Source: Methyloceanibacter methanicus (lineage in GTDB: Bacteria > Pseudomonadota > Alphaproteobacteria > Rhizobiales > Methyloligellaceae). From it: a stretch of 64,000 nucleotides of DNA. The position numbers were made by a program, and so were the translations under genes. Below the pieces are notes generated by a model. It saw only the letters and a list, made by a program, of their open reading frames with translations, was not told the origin of the DNA and did not search any database. The DNA lies in assembly GCF_001723285.1 (NCBI RefSeq), contig NZ_LPWG01000013.1, positions 62,001 to 126,000 of the forward strand, written 5' to 3'. Each line of letters starts with the position of its first letter. The first letter of the stretch is position 1. Below are positions 1 through 8,200 of this stretch, piece by piece.

Positions 1-248
1 GGCGCATCGCCGCGGCCGACGCCATACGCATGATCGGGGCGGGGCTGCGCGGGGCGGGCTACGACATCGACGATGGTGCGGTGGGTGCCATGCGGATCGA
101 GGGCGGTGCCGCGGGCGTCGTCGACATCGTCGCGCGGCTGCTGGCGGCCACCTTCACCGCTTTGCGCGATACCGGCGAGGACGTCGATCACTCAGAAGAC
201 AACGCCCAATCGGAGGGCGGCCTCCCTTTGGACCGGCAGACCGCGTAA
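1..248 (+). CDS. GTA gp10-like tail assembly protein, 5' end outside the window
   Basis: This is the C-terminal part of a protein resembling the gp10 family of gene transfer agents (Phage_TAC_11 type). The frame is open from the first base, and the reading IRMIGAGLRGAGYDIDD followed by a stretch ending VARLLAATFTALRD is typical of the family. The ATG at 30 is internal, so the true start lies upstream. The tail after the conserved part (SEDNAQSEGG onward) looks non-conserved and may reflect a nearby frame error. It is followed directly by gp10.1-, gp11-, gp12- and gp13-like genes in the order known from the Rhodobacter capsulatus GTA, which is the main support for the call. Confidence 0.7.
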   Translation, partial: RIAAADAIRMIGAGLRGAGYDIDDGAVGAMRIEGGAAGVVDIVARLLAATFTALRDTGEDVDHSEDNAQSEGGLPLDRQTA

Positions 249-280
249 GCGCCCGCGACCCGTTTTCCTGGCGCACAGCC

Positions 281-465
281 ATGGAGGCGGGGCTCGGCGC
301 GCTTCGCCTCAGCCCGTGCGACTTCTGGGCCATGACCCCGCGCGAACTGGACGCAGCGTTGAAGGGCGCCTTCGGCCCGCGCGCGCGGTATCCGAGCCCT
401 TGTCGCGCGGTGACTTGGCCGCGCTGATGCAACGCTATCCCGATGGAGACCCCCATGGCCGATGA
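281..465 (+). CDS. GTA gp10.1-like small tail assembly chaperone, frame broken
   Basis: Small protein of about 61 residues resembling the GTA/phage tail assembly chaperone family TIGR02216. From the ATG at 281 the frame reads EAGLGALRLSPCDFWAMTPR and continues ELDAALKGAFGP, the family core. The frame then slips by one lost base near 389, after which the other frame gives SEPLSRGDLAALMQRYPDG, the expected C-terminus. No slippery heptamer suited to programmed frameshifting is visible at the slip, so a missing base is the simpler reading. The start could lie a little upstream. The 3' end overlaps the gp11-like start at 455. Confidence 0.6.
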
Positions 466-1019
466 TCGCGACGGGCTCTATGTCGTCATCAGCGGCGACA
501 TCGCGCCTTTGCGGGCGCGCTCTCCGAGGCGAGCCGGCTCAGTTCCAGCTTCGCCGGAAACCTGACGAGCGCCTTCACCGATGCCACCCTGAAGGGCCGC
601 GAATTGTCGGACGTGGTGCGTTCGCTCGCCCTGTCGCTGTCGCAGGACACGCTGGCGGCCGCGCTCGCACCTCTCAGCAAGACATTCGGCGATGCGCTGG
701 CCGGGCTTCTCACCGGCGCAGGGCTCGGCACCACCTTTCCCGTGCCGTTTGCCAAGGGCGGGGTGATCACCTCACCCGTGACCTTTCCGCTGGGGCAGGG
801 CGGCGGCCGCGGGCTTGCGGGCGAGGCGGGGCCGGAAGCCGTGCTGCCGCTGGCCCGCGGGGCCGACGGGCGGCTTGGCGTGAAGACCCAAGCGCGGCCG
901 GGGGCGTGCATGTGACGTTCAACGTTACCACCCCGGACGCGGAGAGTTTCCGGCGCTCCGAAGGGCAGATCGCGGCGCTGCTCTCGCGCACGGTGGGCCG
1001 GGGTCAGCGCAACCTATAG
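455..1019 (+). CDS. GTA gp11-like short tape-measure protein, two frame breaks
   Basis: About 188 residues when two lost bases (near 500 and near 893) are allowed for. The first frame begins MADDRDGLYVVISGDIA; the second carries GRELSDVVRSLALSLSQDTL and a glycine-rich stretch with GEAGPEAVLPLARG, a motif common at the end of phage tape-measure proteins; the third gives VHVTFNVTTPDAESFRRSEG and ends RTVGRGQRNL. It would set tail length and occupy the tail lumen. The order after gp10.1 and before gp12 fits GTA gp11, which is also short for a tape measure. The frame at each join is clear because the family reading resumes at once. Confidence 0.65.
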
Positions 1020-1049
1020 CGGCACGGCATTTGAGCGGAGTACGGACGA

Positions 1050-1683
1050 ATGGCCTTTCACAATGTGCGCTTTCCGAGTGCGGTGGCGCGCGGCGCCCGC
1101 GGCGCCGGAGCGGCGGACCGAGATCGTGGTGCTCGGCTCCGGGCACGAGGAGCGCAACAGCCGCTGGGCGGATTCCAAGCGCCGGTACGACGCGGGCTAT
1201 GGCATCAAGAGCCTGGACGATCTGCACGCTGTCATCGCCTTTTACGAGGAACGGCGCGGACGGCTGCATGCGTTCCGCTGGAAGGACTGGAGCGACTGCA
1301 AATCCTGCGCGCCGACGGCGGCACCGTCCGCGCTCGACCAGTTCATCGGCACAGGTAACGGCAGCACCGCATCGTTTCAGCTGAAGAAGACCTATGGCAG
1401 TGCCTATGCGCCCTGGACCCGCACGATCTTGTTGCCGGTCGCAGGGACCGTGAAGATCGCCGTCGGCGGGGTGGTCCAGGACGCGGGCGACTTTGGGGTC
1501 AATACGGCCACCGGCCTCGTCACCTTCGTGCCCGGGGCGGTGCCGCCCATGGCTGCGCCCGTGACGGCGGGGTTCGAATTCGACGTGCCCGTGCGGTTCG
1601 ACACGGACCGGCTCGAGATCGACCTCAGCGATTTCGAGGCGGGATCGATCCCGCAAGTTCCGATCGTGGAGGTGCGCCTGTGA
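1050..1683 (+). CDS. GTA gp12-like distal tail protein (DUF2460), frame broken
   Basis: About 211 residues, close to the usual length of DUF2460/TIGR02217 proteins. The ATG at 1050 gives MAFHNVRFPSAVARGARG, the family N-terminus. Near 1110 the frame changes (two bases lost or one gained) and the other frame continues PERRTEIVVLGSGHEERN, then KRRYDAGYGIKSLDDLHAVI. The C-terminus ends in LSDFEAGSIPQVPIVEVRL, again typical. In the R. capsulatus GTA this protein forms the distal tail ring that joins the tube to the baseplate. The stop overlaps the GTG start of the gp13-like gene. Confidence 0.8.
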
Positions 1684-2564
1684 GGACGCTGGCGGCGGGG
1701 CTGCAGGACCATCTCGACTCGGGCGCCACCACGCTGTGCTGGTGTTGGCGCATCACGCGCAACGACGCGGTCGCTTTCGGGTTCACTGATCACGACCGCG
1801 ACCTTGCCTTCGACGGCACCACATTCGAGGCCGCGAGCGGCTTCACGGGCTCTGAGATTTCCGGCGCGGTGGGGCTCAACGTGGACACGCTCGACGTGGA
1901 CGGCGCGCTGAAATCCGACCGGCTGAACGAGGCGGATCTCGCCGCAGGCCTGTTCGACAACGCCCTCATCGAGATCTATCGCGTGAATTGGGCGGACCCG
2001 GCCATGCGCGTGCTGATGCGCTACGGGAACCTGGGGGAGGTGTCGCGCGGGGCCCATCATTTCCGCTGCGAGGTGCGCGGGCTCGCCCACGAACTGCAAC
2101 AGCCCAAGGGCCGCATGATCCAATATGGCTGCGACGCGGATCTCGGGGACGCGCGCTGCGGGGTGAACGTGAACCAGGCGGTCTATGCGGCCAACGGCGG
2201 CGTGGCGAGCCTCGGGGCCTCACCCCGGCGCTTCATGGCCTCGGGGCTTGGCGCCTACGCCACGAACTGGTTCACGCGGGGGCTGCTGACCTGGGACTCC
2301 GGCGCGAACGACGGCACGACGAGCGAAGTGAAGCTTCACGCCAAGGCTCGAGCGGGGCCATCGAGCTGTGGCAGAGGCCGTCCGAAGCCATCGCGCCCGG
2401 CGACGTTCCGCGTCACGGCCGGCTGCGACAAACAGTTTGCGACGTGCCGCGCCAAATTCGCCAACACGGCGAATTTCCGCGGCTTCCCCCACGTGTCCGG
2501 CAACGACTTCATGCTCCGCGTCGCGAGCCGGTCGGACCGGAATGATGGAGGGAGGGTGCGGTGA
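1680..2564 (+). CDS. GTA gp13-like baseplate hub protein (DUF2163)
   Basis: 294 residues beginning at GTG 1680, with a GTGA overlap to gp12. DUF2163/TIGR02218 signatures include FGFTDHDRDLAFDG near residue 38, AVGLNVDTLDVDGAL, and the C-terminal RVTAGCDKQFATCRAKF followed by NFRGFPHVSGNDF. Between about 2350 and 2412 the annotated frame reads a poor arginine/proline stretch, while the alternative frame reads SSGAIELWQRPSEAIAPGDV, the family sequence, so a short frame excursion is likely (one lost base, then two). The protein is a baseplate hub. In related GTAs gp14 follows immediately; here an AT-rich 1.5 kb insert separates them. Confidence 0.8.
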   Translation: MRTLAAGLQDHLDSGATTLCWCWRITRNDAVAFGFTDHDRDLAFDGTTFEAASGFTGSEISGAVGLNVDTLDVDGALKSDRLNEADLAAGLFDNALIEIYRVNWADPAMRVLMRYGNLGEVSRGAHHFRCEVRGLAHELQQPKGRMIQYGCDADLGDARCGVNVNQAVYAANGGVASLGASPRRFMASGLGAYATNWFTRGLLTWDSGANDGTTSEVKLHAKARAGPSSCGRGRPKPSRPATFRVTAGCDKQFATCRAKFANTANFRGFPHVSGNDFMLRVASRSDRNDGGRVR

Positions 2565-2684
2565 GAGTGCGGGATACCAATAATTCTTGGTTGCGCGGTG
2601 CAAGAGACGTGTTTGTTTGGTTGATTTACATTCAGTAACCTGCAGTAGTGGTGGGGACTGGTAATCTCATGGTTGTTGACATAT

Positions 2685-3182
2685 ATGCCAACATTGACCA
2701 ATCTCGTTGACGCTGGGGAATTAGTGCGTGTCGAGGTGGAGCTTGAGGGGGAGTTGCCGTGGAGAACTCTGCTAGGGACCCCGGCTTTTGTTGATTGGAT
2801 GGCAAACGTTCTGCCAACGCTCGAAAGCACAATTGTTGGGGGCGACATAACGCCCGAAGAGCAAGTATATTCAATTTTCGTCGATTACGTTATTGGCGAA
2901 CATATACAATTTCACACAGAAGATAGGCGTTTTAAGAAGTTGAACCCTCTCCAGCGTCACGTCTGGGAGTTCAAGACTCTTGATATTAGAGTGATCGGCT
3001 GGGTGGCTAGTCGAGATGTATTTATTTGTACATATGGCGAAATGAAGGACGAAATGGAATTGATGCGCTTGTACGATAGATACATTGCATTGACGTTTGG
3101 TTTTCGCAATAGACTTGAACTTGATGAGCCTAAGGCAGTTACGGGAGACCAATACGATGACGTCCTATCAGATGCGAATTAG
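2685..3182 (+). CDS. RelE/HigB-like putative toxin in AT-rich insert
   Basis: 165 residues from ATG 2685 (a TTG at 2673 is also possible; no strong ribosome site precedes either). The middle reads HVWEFKTLDIRVIGWVASRD and then VFICTYGEMKDEM, which resembles the core strands of RelE/HigB (Gp49-like) toxins, where a compact basic protein blocks or cleaves mRNA on the ribosome. The C-terminal part RNRLELDEPKAVTGDQYDDV looks like an extra tail. The next gene encodes an XRE-type protein overlapping by 26 bases, the toxin-first order seen in HigBA modules. Base composition is clearly lower in GC than the flanking tail genes and uses AGA, ATA and TTA codons. The toxin call is inference from weak motifs and context. 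Confidence 0.5.
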   Translation: MPTLTNLVDAGELVRVEVELEGELPWRTLLGTPAFVDWMANVLPTLESTIVGGDITPEEQVYSIFVDYVIGEHIQFHTEDRRFKKLNPLQRHVWEFKTLDIRVIGWVASRDVFICTYGEMKDEMELMRLYDRYIALTFGFRNRLELDEPKAVTGDQYDDVLSDAN

Positions 3183-3558
3183 TCCGAAATCCAGGCGTAT
3201 CGCTCGTTTTGTGACACGTGTGCACAAAGAAATTCAGAAGGCATTCGCTGAATCGGGACTCACGCAGCAAAATGTGGCGAATAGGCTTGAGCTGGAACGC
3301 TCGACGGTCAACAAGCGCCTTACGGGGCAGTCCAATCTCACATTGCGTTCGGTTGGGGAGTTGGCGTGGGCTCTCGACAAAAAAATAGTGTTCAGGTTGG
3401 TGGACGAAGATGAAGGACACCACAACTACCACTCTGACAGGCATGACCTCAGGATGAAGAGGGCATCTCATTCCATTAGTATGCCAGCCGACTATAGTAC
3501 TAAGTCTATAGTGCAAAAACACAGCGACACGACTCAGTTAATTGATGAATGTCTATGA
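3157..3558 (+). CDS. XRE/HTH protein, putative antitoxin
   Basis: 133 residues from ATG 3157, with GGGAG about ten bases upstream. An XRE helix-turn-helix occupies roughly residues 22-75: EIQKAFAESGLTQQNVANRL followed by ELERSTVNKRLTGQSNLTLR and SVGELAWAL. This layout (a short helix, the HTH, then NLTL and a helix) is common in HigA-type antitoxins, which bind the toxin and repress their own operon. The C-terminal third is histidine- and serine-rich with no recognised domain. It overlaps the putative toxin upstream by 26 bases and the next gene by 10, so the three are almost certainly co-transcribed and translationally coupled. Confidence 0.7.
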   Translation: MTSYQMRISPKSRRIARFVTRVHKEIQKAFAESGLTQQNVANRLELERSTVNKRLTGQSNLTLRSVGELAWALDKKIVFRLVDEDEGHHNYHSDRHDLRMKRASHSISMPADYSTKSIVQKHSDTTQLIDECL

Positions 3559-4025
3559 TGTATCAGCCGTACGGAAATACGCTTTTCTGCGATGATATAC
3601 GACAGGAGGTCGGCGGAAAGTTCAGTCTTATGGGTGTGTTTGCGGACCATCTTGTTATTAATTCCTCACCTCCTACAGGGGATGATCCTGTTGTCTTGAG
3701 CAAAATTGCTGTTTCCTCAATCATCGTAGTGCCCCATGAGTACCCAAGCTATAGCTTAGGAAGGCTGAGAGTTTCTTTGTATGGTGGCGAAAAATCGGAA
3801 CCTGAGGTTCTTTTCGAGAGGGAGCTTCCAAAGAGAGACTTCGAGACCCCGCCAAGAGGAGATATTTCCAAGTTTGTTGCAAATATCGTTATGTCTCCGG
3901 TGGTATTTTCGTCTAGTAATTCGTCTATAAAGGTTAGAGCTTATCTTGACGACATAGAGATTAGGTTGGGAGTTCTAAGAGTATCGTTTTCTGATACAGT
4001 TCCAGAAGCAGAATTGACTGAATAG
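3549..4025 (+). CDS. Hypothetical protein, DUF6941-like, third gene of the insert
   Basis: 158 residues, no signal peptide or membrane segment. The N-terminus reads LFCDDIRQEVGGKFSLMGVF, matching my recollection of a small family (DUF6941) whose members start with a conserved CDD-x-R-x-E-x-GK-x-x-x-x-G-V-Y/F pattern; function unknown. The remainder is beta-rich in appearance (alternating hydrophobics, many serines) and could form a sandwich fold. It overlaps the XRE gene by 10 bases, so it belongs to the same operon. Codon use is AT-rich like its two partners and unlike the GTA genes on either side, which supports horizontal arrival of all three together. Confidence 0.5.
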   Translation: MSMMYQPYGNTLFCDDIRQEVGGKFSLMGVFADHLVINSSPPTGDDPVVLSKIAVSSIIVVPHEYPSYSLGRLRVSLYGGEKSEPEVLFERELPKRDFETPPRGDISKFVANIVMSPVVFSSSNSSIKVRAYLDDIEIRLGVLRVSFSDTVPEAELTE

Positions 4026-4064
4026 ATAGATCTCCATCCACAGCCAGCATCTAACGATGAACGT

Positions 4065-4907
4065 ATGCCCCAACCCGATGCCATCGTTTCGTGCGCGCGC
4101 GGCTGGCTCGGCACGCCCTATCACCATCAGGGGAGCGTGCGCGGGGCCGGCTGCGATTGCCTCGGTCTCATTCGCGGGGTGTGGCGCGCGCTGTACGGGC
4201 CCGAGCCCGAAACGATGCCGCCTTACTCCCGCGACTGGGGGAACGCGACCGGCTCGGAGACGCTGATCGCGGCCGCGTGCCGGCATCTGGTGCCGCTCGA
4301 TAGCGTTGGCGATGCGCGGCCCGGCGACGTGCTCGTGTTCCGCATGCGCGACAAGGGCGTCGCCAAGCATGCGGGGATCTTGTCTGCGCTACCGGACGCC
4401 ACTTTGCCCTACCGGCCTTCGGCCTACTTGAGGGCGGGCCTACTTGAGCGCGAATTGAGCGCCGTTCCGTGCTCATCGTCCGGCTACGAACCATTCTCTG
4501 CTCGTGACCCCCGGGCTTGTCCCGGGGGTCCACGTCTTGGAGATGATGCACAGCCTTTCGTGGATGCCCGGAACAGATTCATTAGCGCTACCGCTTCGCT
4601 ACTTGAGCGCACATCCGGGCATGACGAGGGTGGGGGCGTTGGAGCCGGCGCGCGTGGTACGAGGCCCGGCCGTCCTTCGAGGCTCGCTGCGCTCGCACCT
4701 CAGGATGACGGCCGGGCCTCGAAGGATGGCCGGGCACCTCACCATGACGATGCGCATGAGGGGCCTCAGATGATCCACGCCCAGGAGGGGCTCGGCGTGG
4801 TCGAGATCCCCCTGGCGTCTGGTGGCGCCGTCGCGCGGTGGCTGCGTTTCGGTTTCCGGGCGACAACGAACATCGTCATCGCCCGGCTTGACCGGGCGAT
4901 CCAGTAA
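4065..4907 (+). CDS. GTA gp14-like NlpC/P60 peptidase with an in-frame repeat insertion
   Basis: 280 codons, much longer than the usual 140-150 for this family (TIGR02219). Residues 1-112 are a normal NlpC/P60 domain: ARGWLGTPYHHQGSVRGAGC, the catalytic cysteine in AGCDCLGLIRGVW, the histidine in KHAGIL and PGDVLVFRM before it. Residues about 236-265 (MIHAQEGLGVVEIPLASGG) are the normal C-terminus. Between them about 120 codons are made wholly of palindromic intergenic-type repeats, read in frame without a stop. The enzyme would cleave cell-wall peptide links during particle entry. Whether the insert is tolerated is unknown. No Shine-Dalgarno site is evident before ATG 4065, probably because the upstream AT-rich insert separated it from gp13. 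Confidence 0.7.
   Translation: MPQPDAIVSCARGWLGTPYHHQGSVRGAGCDCLGLIRGVWRALYGPEPETMPPYSRDWGNATGSETLIAAACRHLVPLDSVGDARPGDVLVFRMRDKGVAKHAGILSALPDATLPYRPSAYLRAGLLERELSAVPCSSSGYEPFSARDPRACPGGPRLGDDAQPFVDARNRFISATASLLERTSGHDEGGGVGAGARGTRPGRPSRLAALAPQDDGRASKDGRAPHHDDAHEGPQMIHAQEGLGVVEIPLASGGAVARWLRFGFRATTNIVIARLDRAIQ
4400..4480. repeat. Partial copy of palindromic repeat inside gp14
   Basis: Contains CTACCGGCCTTCGGCCTACT followed by TTGAGGGCGGGCCTACTTGA and GCGCGAATTG. The GCTACCG...CTACTTGAGCGC core is shared with the units at 4561-4628 and 4995-5141. It is read in frame as part of the gp14-like open frame. Confidence 0.6.
4506..4530. repeat. Perfect GACCCCCGGG hairpin
   Basis: GACCCCCGGG, a five-base loop CTTGT, then CCCGGGGGTC: a perfect 10-bp inverted repeat. 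It resembles the REP-like elements (a CCGGG palindrome followed by a GTCCAC-type tail) scattered in many alphaproteobacterial genomes. Here it lies inside the gp14 frame. Confidence 0.75.
4561..4628. repeat. Composite palindromic repeat, TGGATGCCCGGA ... TCCGGGCATGACGAG
   Basis: The outer arms ATGCCCGGA and TCCGGGCAT pair, and an inner hairpin is formed by GCGCTACC and CTACTTGAGCGC. The same arms and inner core recur at 4995-5141, so this is one unit of a dispersed element. It is translated in frame within gp14. Confidence 0.75.
4658..4765. repeat. Second repeat family (CCTTCGAGG...CCTCAGGATGAC type)
   Basis: Contains CGTCCTTCGAGGCTCGCTGC and GCACCTCAGGATGACGGCCG, then an inverted copy (GGCCTCGAAGGATGGCCGGG). 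This CTTCGAG/CTCAGGATGA element is, from general knowledge, a frequent intergenic repeat in Rhizobiales. It forms the right part of the gp14 insertion, just before the conserved MIHAQEG C-terminus. Confidence 0.65.
4878..4900. repeat. REP-like hairpin ATCGCCCGG / CCGGGCGAT
   Basis: A perfect 9-bp inverted repeat with loop CTTGA, followed by CCAGTAA. It overlaps the very end of the gp14-like frame, so the last residues (ARLDRAIQ) are repeat-encoded rather than ancestral. Confidence 0.75.
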
Positions 4908-4946
4908 CCACCGGTCTTCGTGATGCGATAGGGCGCTCATTACTGG

Positions 4947-4966
4947 ATGCCCGCCTGCGCGGGCAT
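4947..4966. repeat. REP-like hairpin ATGCCCGC / GCGGGCAT
   Basis: A perfect 8-bp inverted repeat with a four-base loop, flanked by TACTGG and GACGAGG as in many alphaproteobacterial REP-like elements. It lies between the gp14- and gp15-like genes. Confidence 0.75.
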
Positions 4967-4994
4967 GACGAGGGTGGTGATCGCCGCTCCCAAT

Positions 4995-5141
4995 TGGATG
5001 CCCGGATCATCTTGATTTGCGCTACGGGCTTCTCCTTTGTCCTATCGCTTCGCTGCTTGAGGACGAAAGCCTACTTGAGCGCATTTGTGTTTGCGCTACC
5101 GGCCTAGCGGCCTGCTTGAGCGCAAGTCCGGGCATGACGAG
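4995..5141. repeat. Long composite palindromic repeat between gp14 and gp15
   Basis: Bounded by TGGATGCCCGGA at the left and TCCGGGCATGACGAG at the right, the same arms as the unit at 4561-4628. It holds two or three copies of the inner core (GCGCTAC..., CTACTTGAGCGCA, CTGCTTGAGCGCA). Together with the preceding units it fills the whole 307-base gap 4908-5214, in which I see no gene. Confidence 0.7.
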
Positions 5142-5214
5142 TCTGAGATTGTTGCCGGGCTCTGCCTGGACGCGCCCGCGGGCATAGTCAGCATAGAACG
5201 AGAGAGACACTCGC

Positions 5215-8200
5215 ATGGCGACACTGGTTCTCGGTGCCGTGGGATCGGCTATTGGCGGCGCGATCTTTCCCGGCAGCGTGCTCGGCACGGCCTTGACCGG
5301 CGCGACCATCGGCGGCGCGGTGGGCTCGATCGCGGGCTCGCTGGTCGATAAGGCGCTGCTGGCGCCGCTGGCCGCAAGTTCCGGCGAGACGCGCGTGGCC
5401 GAGGCCCGCGCCTGTCCGATGTACAGGTGGGCGCGTCCGCTGAGGGCGTGCCGCTGCCGCGCGTCTATGGGCGCGCGCGCCTGCCGGGCCATCTCATCTG
5501 GGCCACACGCTTCAACGAGGTGGTGACCGTCACCACCCAGACCACGGGCGGCGGGCAGACCTCAGGCGGCGGCAAGAATCTGTTCGGCGGCGGCGGGTCC
5601 GGCCAGTCGAGCCAGTCCAGCCAGGGCGCGCAGAGCACGGTGAAGACGGTCGAGTACAGCTATTTCGCCAACGCGGCCTATGCGGTGTGCGAAGGGCCGG
5701 TCACGCGGATCGGGCGCATCTGGGCCGACGGCAAGGAGCTGCGCCAGTCGGACTACACGATCCGCGTCTATCTCGGCACGGAGTCCCAAGCCCGCGACGG
5801 GCTGATCGTGGGCAAGCAGGGCGGGGCGGCCCAGGTGCCCGCCTATCGCGGCACGGCCTATGTCGTGTTCGAGAACCTGGCCCTGGAGCGCTTCGGCAAC
5901 CGGCTGCCCCAGTTCAATTTCGAAGTGTTCCGCGCCGTGGACGATTTCGAGAAGGAGGTCAAGGCCGTCAATCTGATCCCGAGCGCGGGCGAGTTCGTCT
6001 ATGACAACGACCGCGTGGTGCGGATCGAGAACGGCACATCGGTCTCCGAAAATCTGCATACGGCCCTTGGCGGCACGGATTGGACGATCGCGCTCGGCCA
6101 GCTCGAAGCGCAGCTGCCCAATGTGGGAGACGTGTCGCTGGTGGTGAGCTGGTTCGGCACGGATTTGCGCATCGGTCTGTGCGAGGTGAAGCCCGGCGTG
6201 GAGGTCGCGAACAAGAAGACCTGGCCCTACGAGTGGTCCGTCGGCGGACTGTCCCGCGCAGGCGCGCATGTGGTCAGCCAAGAGAACGGGCGCCCGGCCT
6301 ATGGCGGCACGCCTTCGGACGCCGCCGTGGTCGCCGCCATCCAGGACCTGAAGGCGCGAGGGCTGCGGGTCACCTTCTATCCCTTCATCTCGATGGACGT
6401 GCCGTCGGACAATGCGCTGCCCGATCCCTATTCGGACGCCTCGAGCCAGCCGCCTTATCCCTGGCGCGGGCGCATCACCTGCGATCCGGCGCCGGGCGAG
6501 GCGGGCAGCCCCGACAAGACATCGGCGTGTGCGACCCAGGTCGCAGGCTTCGTGGGCGCGGCCCAAGCGGGCCATTTCGCGATCGCCGGCGAGAGCGTGT
6601 CCTATGCGGGGCCGGCCGAATGGTCCTTCCGCCGCTTCATTCTGCACTACGCGCATCTGTGCAAGGCGGCAGGGGGCGTCGATGCCTTCCTGATCGGCTC
6701 GGAGATGCGCGGGGCGACGTCACTGCGGTCGAACGGGAGCAACTTTCCCTTCGTCAATGCGCTGGTGACTCTCGCCGCCGATGTGAGCGGTGTGCTGGGC
6801 GGCGGCACGCTGATCACCTACGGCGCGGACTGGACCGAGTATCGGGGCTATCAGCCGCAAGACGGCACGGGCGATGTCTATTTCCACCTCGACCCGCTCT
6901 GGAGCTCGCCCCATATCGACGCGGTCGGGATCGACGTCTATTGGCCGCTTGCGGACTGGCGCGACGGAGAGACCCATATCGACCGTCAGGCGGGCTGGGA
7001 GTCGATCTACGACCTCGATTACTTGCGGAGCAACATCCGCGGCGGCGAGGGCTTCGACTGGTACTACCCGGCGGCGGGTGCGACCGGCAACGAAGCGAGC
7101 CCCGAGCGTCTTGCCCAAACACGCCTGCCCATCACCGACGGCGCCTACGGCAAGCCGTGGATCTACAAGACCAAGGCGATCTTGGAGTGGTGGCAGAACG
7201 TCCATCACAATCGTCCGGGCGGCGTCGAGAGCGGCGGGCATACGGCCTGGGTGCCCCAATCCAAGCCGATCTGGTTCACGGAGGTGGGATGCCCCGCCGT
7301 GGACAAGGGCCCGAACCAGCCCAACGTCTTCATCGATCCGAAGAGCTCGGAGTCCTTCGCGCCGTATTTCTCGCGGGCCGTGCGCGACGATCTGGTGCAG
7401 CGCCGCTACATCCAGGCGATCCAGAGTTATTTCGATCCCGCCCACGAGGACTACGTCGCCGGACAGAATCCGGTCTCGAGCGTCTATGGCGGGACGATGG
7501 TCGATGCCTCGCGCATCTTCGTCTACACCTGGGACGCGCGGCCTTACCCTGCGTTCCCGTACGCCTCGTCGGTCTGGGCCGACGGCGGCAATTGGGAGCT
7601 CGGCCACTGGCTGACCGGGCGTGTGGGCGGCGGCGCGCTCGCGGCGATCGTGCGCCAGATCCTCGAAGACTACGGCTTCTTCCGCTACGACGTGACGAAG
7701 CTCTACGGTTTCCTCGACGGGTTCGTGATCGACCGCATCATGTCGGTGCGCGAGGCCTTGCAGCCGCTCGGGCTCGCCTTTCTGTTCGATGCGTCCGAGT
7801 CCGGCGGGCTGATCCAGTTCGCCCATCGCGGCACTCTGGGCTCGGTCGCCTCGCTCGTTCCCGACGCGCTCGTGGAGACGGATCCGGAGGCGCCGCTCTA
7901 CACGCTGACGCGCGGCCAGGAGACGGAGCTGCCGCTCGCGGCGAAGATCACCTTTATCGACGGCAATCACGACTACGCTCAAGGCGCGGTCGAAGCGCGG
8001 CGGCTCGGCAGCCGGAGCGACCGGGCGGCAGCGGCGGAACTGCCGATCGTCATGGGGCAGGGCAAAGCGCTCGCGATTGCCGAGAGCTGGCTGCGCGATG
8101 CCTGGGCCGCGCGGGAGCGGGCGCCTTCGCGCTGCCGCCGAGCCGGCTGGCGCTGGAGCCGGGCGACGTGGTGACGCTGTCGTCGGGGGGCCGGGACAGG

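Noticed and set aside
281-465. Programmed frameshift in the tail assembly chaperone gene
   Set aside because: Phage chaperones often use one, but no slippery heptamer is seen at the slip and the same type of break occurs in many unrelated genes.
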